Shown: piece after piece, positions 32,001-35,503 of the stretch
Position numbering within the stretch: position 1 is the first letter of the stretch
Layout of the letters: the number at the start of each line of letters is the position of its first letter
Assembly: GCA_020650975.1 (NCBI GenBank)
Contig: JAIPMN010007348.1
Location: 1 to 35,503 of the forward strand
Direction: 5' to 3'
Source of the DNA: Apostichopus californicus
Taxonomy: Eukaryota > Echinodermata > Holothuroidea > Aspidochirotida > Stichopodidae
DNA length: 35,503 bases
Translations under genes and position numbers: made by a program
The notes under the pieces: generated by a model
Told to the model about the DNA's origin: nothing
The model's database searches: none
Seen by the model: only the letters and a program-made list of their open reading frames with translations

Positions 32001-33722
32001 GGTGGATGGTCCTAACTCTCATGTATGGGGAAGGGGTTGGGGCAGAGACTGTAAAATAGGTCTTTATCATGGAGTATGAAGGCAAGATTGTGCTAATAAC
32101 TAGTTTTTTCCCCTGTATGGTCAAAAAAGGAGGAGGGATGTGGAACCTTCCCTCTCCCCCCCCCCTCCCCTGGATCCACACCTGATCGTCTGCAATCGTC
32201 ATACAGTACATACATATCTGGGGTTAAAAGACAGAACATAAGACAAACCTATCAGAAAGGAAAATGTTAACCCTTTAAAGTGTCGAACAAACCTGTGTAT
32301 GCAAGTGCAAATTTGTCAAAAGAACAACACTGCTTATGCTTTAAGTGACCATAACATTTCTCTAAGAGCTGACCCCACCAAAGTTTTTGTCTAACAAATA
32401 CCTTATAGTTTAAAACAAAGGTTAACCAGTTTATTTCCACTAATAAGCCACTTTTAATTGCAAACTAAATCTGTTGCAACATAAAGCAGATTGGAAAAAC
32501 TGCAAAATTTCTAAAAGGTCAGTCCTGTTTTAACTGTAATAGATTGTCCTTCCGAGGACATCATGACATTTTCATCTCTCTGTCAATTCACCATGACTTT
32601 TACATGTCTTCCACATGACAAACTTACTGTTCGCAATTTTCAAATAAGAAATAGATCTCCCTGTGAGTGAATGCCTTACTAAACCATAATATGACCTAAT
32701 GAATGTTTGCACTGCTTGCAAACAAACTTTGAAATAAAAATGATTATCCTCAAAATGGGAGAAACATGTTGTCCTCCAAAGAGGGTGGGAGATTACCACT
32801 CTCCTTCGGCCCCCCCCCCTTTCTGCTACTCATGATACACTTCAGGTTTGCCCTGATTTTGATACTTTGTGGGCATCCTTGGGTCACAACCAAAACACTG
32901 ATGAACTCAGAGATGGTCTGCCCAATCGGCAAATGTTCATCGACGACAGTATCTACGTACAGTAGGTGGTTACTGATTGGGGTCTGCCTCTGGGGACGGA
33001 TGGTGGTGGGTTTGAGGGGTAGGGCAGTTGAATATGAACAGGCAATATGATTCGCCTGTTGATGGAGATGCCACAAATATCAAGAAGGACAAATGTTAAC
33101 AAAGTACAGTAGGTTTCATTGCTGGTGATATAGCAGACAAACTGTTGTGCTCCCATTATATGTCCAACACCACCAAGTTCCTTAACAACACCCCTTCCCT
33201 CAACCCACCCCTCTCCTCCAGCCCCACATCTAAAAATCATAGATAAATAAAACCAGAAGTGGAAAAATGTGTGTGTGAGCCTTCATAGTTGTTATATTGT
33301 CAGTGTGATAAGAAAATCAAATGTGCAAAGTGTTGATAGTGCCTTTTAACCCTACATGGCCTCCACCTCTTTATAATACGGAAGATAAAAGGAGAGAGAT
33401 AGTTTATCCAAAGTAAAATGCCAAAGGGGAAGTTTTTTTTTTCATCAAACCAGATTTGTTAAAGATAACAGCAACCGAATTAAGACACTAAAGAACTTTA
33501 TGATGCCCTACAAGTAAAAAGTAAAGAGTTTTATAGTGCCTCATTGGGCCTACTGTAGCTTTAAGTGGAAATGTTTTTTAAAAACCTTTATTTGTTAATG
33601 AATGAGATTCAAAGCAAACCATAAAAATAAAAAAAAGATCACGGAAAGGAAAGGGGCCTACCATCTAGAGGATTGATGAGTCCACTCCCGCTCCAATCAA
33701 ATTCTACTTTAGGCACAGATTC
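22803..33722 (-). CDS. AFTPH: Aftiphilin homologue, C-terminal three exons (5'-partial)
   Basis: Minus-strand exons 33722-33662, 31885-31808 and 23098-22803 join with perfect phase (435 bp, 144 codons plus TGA). The order of conserved blocks matches human aftiphilin: ESVPKVEFDWSGSGLINPLD; a short exon with LNLDFF and a Ser/Lys-rich stretch; then PSIDPDILDLE, a linker, and the hallmark LDGLPDLSFMLTKVLMFP near the C-terminus. Known role: a cytosolic adaptor that binds clathrin and the AP-1 gamma-ear in trans-Golgi/endosome trafficking. The human LLNLD clathrin-box-like segment is KLNLD here. The second intron is 8.7 kb. The larger N-terminal part and the WGGSHSNKK-type region are not in the window and should lie beyond 35503. 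Confidence 0.88.
23872..23912 (+). repeat. G-rich purine tract (G-quadruplex-prone)
   Basis: About 40 bases of GGGAG/GGGGA repeats with more than four G-runs of three or longer on the plus strand. Confidence 0.85.
27069..27472. mobile_element. Inverted-repeat element with AGAGGGCGCTGTCAT ends
   Basis: AGAGGGCGCTGTCAT (27088-27102) is the exact reverse complement of ATGACAGCGCCCTCT (27433-27447). Outer parts (CTCTCCAAC / GTTGGAGAG) and inner parts (CCGGTCC / GGATCGA) also pair imperfectly. About 330 bp separate the arms, with no transposase. Non-autonomous DNA element. Confidence 0.6.
27739..28062 (-). pseudogene. Possible relic exon with RNF213-like / starch-binding-like sequence
   Basis: A 116-codon minus-strand frame (no ATG start; opens after a TGA near 28100) ends in TGA at 27739. 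A possible acceptor (attcaatctcag) puts the exon start at 28062. Segments such as VMVRGLFLNVKWG, LLFEDEGGWLLIPDQ and GFPKGDNYKYCVLN recall the carbohydrate-binding-like region seen in RNF213-type proteins, by impression only. No neighbouring exon or RING/AAA motif found. It lies on the same strand as, and inside an intron of, aftiphilin. Best treated as a gene fragment or relic of uncertain family. Confidence 0.3.
28220..28690 (+). CDS. Long open frame (156 codons) of unknown identity
   Basis: ATG at 28220 opens 156 codons to TAA, long for such AT-rich DNA. Pieces: FGGLSFKASCYKLFYPIQT, ISKVPSNYADLDINYNIKF, FYERRKFRVSKNAKREI. No domain, signal peptide or membrane segment that I trust. It is antisense to aftiphilin and starts about 130 bp from the relic frame at 27739-28062, on the opposite strand. 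It could be chance or a decayed element. Confidence 0.2.
   Translation: MLCVRFWRYWCFITHRACYFNTVMYLKVVFHRPFGGLSFKASCYKLFYPIQTRKPNKIFKCSATILHYREISKVPSNYADLDINYNIKFILGVNVIYSFLNLTSFDLKSWNNLSSIASQESCNTDVKMYMAVFYTGTIVFYERRKFRVSKNAKREI
28721..28984. repeat. 136-bp tandem duplication (two diverged copies)
   Basis: Both copies begin ATCTAACACGTTCC (28721 and 28857) and end with TTCCTGGTACAATTTTGGGT. Shared core: GTAACCTTATGCTTAATATA. Divergence is modest with small indels. Confidence 0.95.
31808..31885 (-). CDS. AFTPH: Aftiphilin penultimate exon
   Basis: Acceptor cctttacag, donor AAACAG|GTAAAC; 2 + 25 codons + 1 base. Codes NKLNLDFFATETKSSTPSSK then SKSKT. Phases match the exons on both sides. Confidence 0.87.
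31886..33661 (-). other. Aftiphilin intron between exons 33662-33722 and 31808-31885
   Basis: Contains the MITE at 31952-32184 and several poly-C/poly-G patches. Open frames at 32.7-33.1 kb on both strands are not recognisable. Confidence 0.6.
31952..32184. mobile_element. MITE-like element with CAGGGGTGGATCCAGG ends
   Basis: The left end CAGGGGTGGATCCAGG (31952) matches, at 14 of 16 bases, the reverse complement of the right end CCTGGATCCACACCTG (to 32184). Long G and C runs sit just inside each end. CAGGG-type termini suggest a hAT-derived element; no clear 8-bp target duplication seen. Confidence 0.65.
33662..33722 (-). CDS. AFTPH: Aftiphilin exon with FDWSGSGLINPLD
   Basis: Acceptor tttatttccag, donor AGATG|GTAGGC; 20 codons plus one base, ESVPKVEFDWSGSGLINPLD, aligned without gaps to human ESLPPVQFDWSSSGLTNPLD. 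Confidence 0.92.
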
Positions 33723-35503
33723 CTGGAAATAAAAAAAATCAGAAAGAAAATAAAATCAAAGTTTTGGATGATTTTGTTTTGTTTTAGAGGGGGAATTTAA
33801 TATGAACAGAGGAGATTGCAAAAGCAACTTTGCTTTGTCTTTAAGCCTGTAAAAATAAAAAATTATAATTTGAAAAATTTGAAAAAAATGGCTACAATTG
33901 ATAGGGTTGTTTTTTCATGCTATAATTAATAATGCCCACCACCATCTGAAATAATGAAAAGGAGATATCATTACCAAGAAGACATTGCCAAAAATGAAAG
34001 GTAAACTAAGAAAATTAGAAGTCAAATGTTGTTAGTTTCATGAGGTTAGGACATGCAAATACTAAAAGAAGGTATTAAGAAACTGAAGCTTATTCCCTCT
34101 ATTTAAATATAACTTTCATTCTATAGTATTAGTAACATGGTGCTAAGGTTATGAGGAGACAGGTAAGCGAGAAGCGAAGTAAATTTATTTTATATAAGTT
34201 TTAGATATCATTCTATAGCACTAGTGTATGTATGTACTAGGGCCAAGTGGATGGAAGAGTGTGTAGTAAAATCTATAAGCCCTAGCGTATCTGGAAGGTT
34301 GTTGGTTAATTGAAGTCCCCACCCCCTCCCTACCCGAGTCCCAACCCCCCTCCCTACCCAAGTCCCCCTCCCTACCAAGTCCCCACCCCCTCCCTCCCAA
34401 GTCCCCACCCCTCCCTCCCAAGTCCCCACCCCCCCAGCATTCCATTTGGCAGATGACGGTTAAGCAATCTTTAATTGAGGAACACTTCATCTAAAGGTTC
34501 TCTTGCCTGAAACGGTCTTCCGATGAGGTTTTAAAAAGAAACCCAAATTAGGTTGAACATGTTCATTGATTGCCATATACTGTAGCCATTTCTAAAATGA
34601 TTATGTTCAAGATTGTTGTACTTACTACAGATGGTAATTTCAATCATATTAAAAGAAAATTAAAAATCAGTGTATGCTAATATTCGGTAAAAATATTCTT
34701 GAATACCAAGCTGGTCTTCCAGCTGCAAACGTCTCAAAGCTTTGATCTGTGTGGTATGGATGTCAAACTTGTGCAGATAATGCCATAAAATATATCCCCA
34801 GACCATAAATGGATGTCCAAGAACAATACCAGATCTATTGTGTGTTTATTCTGCTTGTCACCTAATGAACAGTGTTTTTAGTGTACAGTAAGGTCGTTTG
34901 TATGATTGTGATCCTGGTGGAATCAGAAATAGATCAAAACCATGTTTAATAGTACAATATCTATCCCAACTTCACAAGGACAGAGTTTCATTCTGCAAAC
35001 AAAAATCATTATTTGGTTTAACATGTGTTGTAACCTTGCAAGTATTACAAGTTTCACATTAAACCAAACACATTACATCGACAAAGGTACTTCACAGAAT
35101 GGCAGAGTGAACAAAACAAAAGAAGGGAAAGCTGTTAAAGGAAAAGAGAAAGATTATTTCCTCTCCTTTCTCACCGTTGTCAAGGAGACTAAACTACTTA
35201 TATCACCGATTTAAAATTGCCCTCTGGTTGTTGTAAATTTCTTGCAGGTTTTGAAATTTGTGAGAAATTTTACGAGGTGATATTTAACTTAGACCAGCCC
35301 CAAATAGATATTAACTGATCAAATATACAGACTCGTCCAGAGAATATGAATCTCAGTACATTTACTGCTCAGGGAACAATTCTCAACGAATGTGTAAATA
35401 GCCTTGACATTTTCAAAGGTGACAACAATGCTAGATAATGCCAGATGGGTCTAAACATGATGAAGAAGAAATGCACTAAGAGAGCCGGGGGGGGGGGGGG
35501 GGG
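33723..35503. other. Aftiphilin upstream intron and contig end
   Basis: No aftiphilin exon recognised to the right of 33722. An open minus-strand stretch near 34680-34800 (including LRRLQLEDQLG) has no fitting phase. The window ends in 17 G (35487-35503), as expected of a contig that stops at a homopolymer. Confidence 0.5.
34313..34436. repeat. C-rich minisatellite (AAGTCCCCACCCCCTCCCT units)
   Basis: About six units of 17-23 bp, each AAGTCC or GAGTCC followed by a C-rich block. The minus strand has many G-runs and is G-quadruplex-prone. Confidence 0.9.

Noticed and set aside
32750..33240. Several overlapping frames on both strands
   Set aside because: No family resemblance, no paired splice sites; inside an aftiphilin intron near G/C-rich patches.
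1..35503. CRISPR arrays, prophage or bacterial operon structure
   Set aside because: Gene structure is clearly eukaryotic with introns; the tandem repeats have no spacer-repeat pattern.

Overview
The window looks like a draft contig from a marine invertebrate, most likely a deuterostome such as an echinoderm. The sequence is AT-rich and carries multi-exon genes with GT/AG introns of about 0.3 to 9 kb. It also has many short TAGGCC/TACAGTA-type motifs, long poly-G/poly-C runs, a three-base N gap and many small inverted-repeat elements. There are no bacterial-style genes. The organism call is an inference. The three named genes were recognised from memory of their human counterparts, not from a search.

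Layout. (1) 3044-7548, plus strand: five exons of ARMT1 (DUF89 damage-control phosphatase / acidic-residue methyltransferase). It is complete to the stop, but the short first coding exon is not found. One intron holds a ten-copy 71/72-bp tandem repeat. (2) 9.68-10.04 kb: a promoter-like stretch with a perfect CRE (TGACGTCA) and an upstream ORF, flanked by a possible divergent 58-codon minus-strand ORF. (3) 10042-15306, plus strand: a full four-exon NAA80 gene (actin N-terminal acetyltransferase), 243 aa, with its GNAT core, long polyproline tract and terminal FWM-x-K motif. (4) 17546-21030, minus strand, convergent with NAA80: the 3' part of a gene I do not recognise, built from very small exons (145, 40, 20, about 93 and about 107 nt) whose phases join exactly. 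(5) 22803-33722, minus strand: the last three exons of aftiphilin (AFTPH), an adaptor of clathrin/AP-1 traffic, with an 8.7-kb intron. Its 5' exons lie beyond the right edge.

The rest is intergenic or intronic. It contains a tRNA-derived SINE fragment, several foldback/MITE-like elements, tandem duplications, microsatellites and G4-prone tracts. Two unusual open frames lie inside the large aftiphilin intron: a 116-codon minus-strand frame with weak resemblance to RNF213-type sequence, and a 156-codon plus-strand frame that I do not recognise.

The genes do not form a functional pathway; they are ordinary neighbouring eukaryotic loci. The most interesting item is the unrecognised microexon gene at 17.5-21.0 kb.
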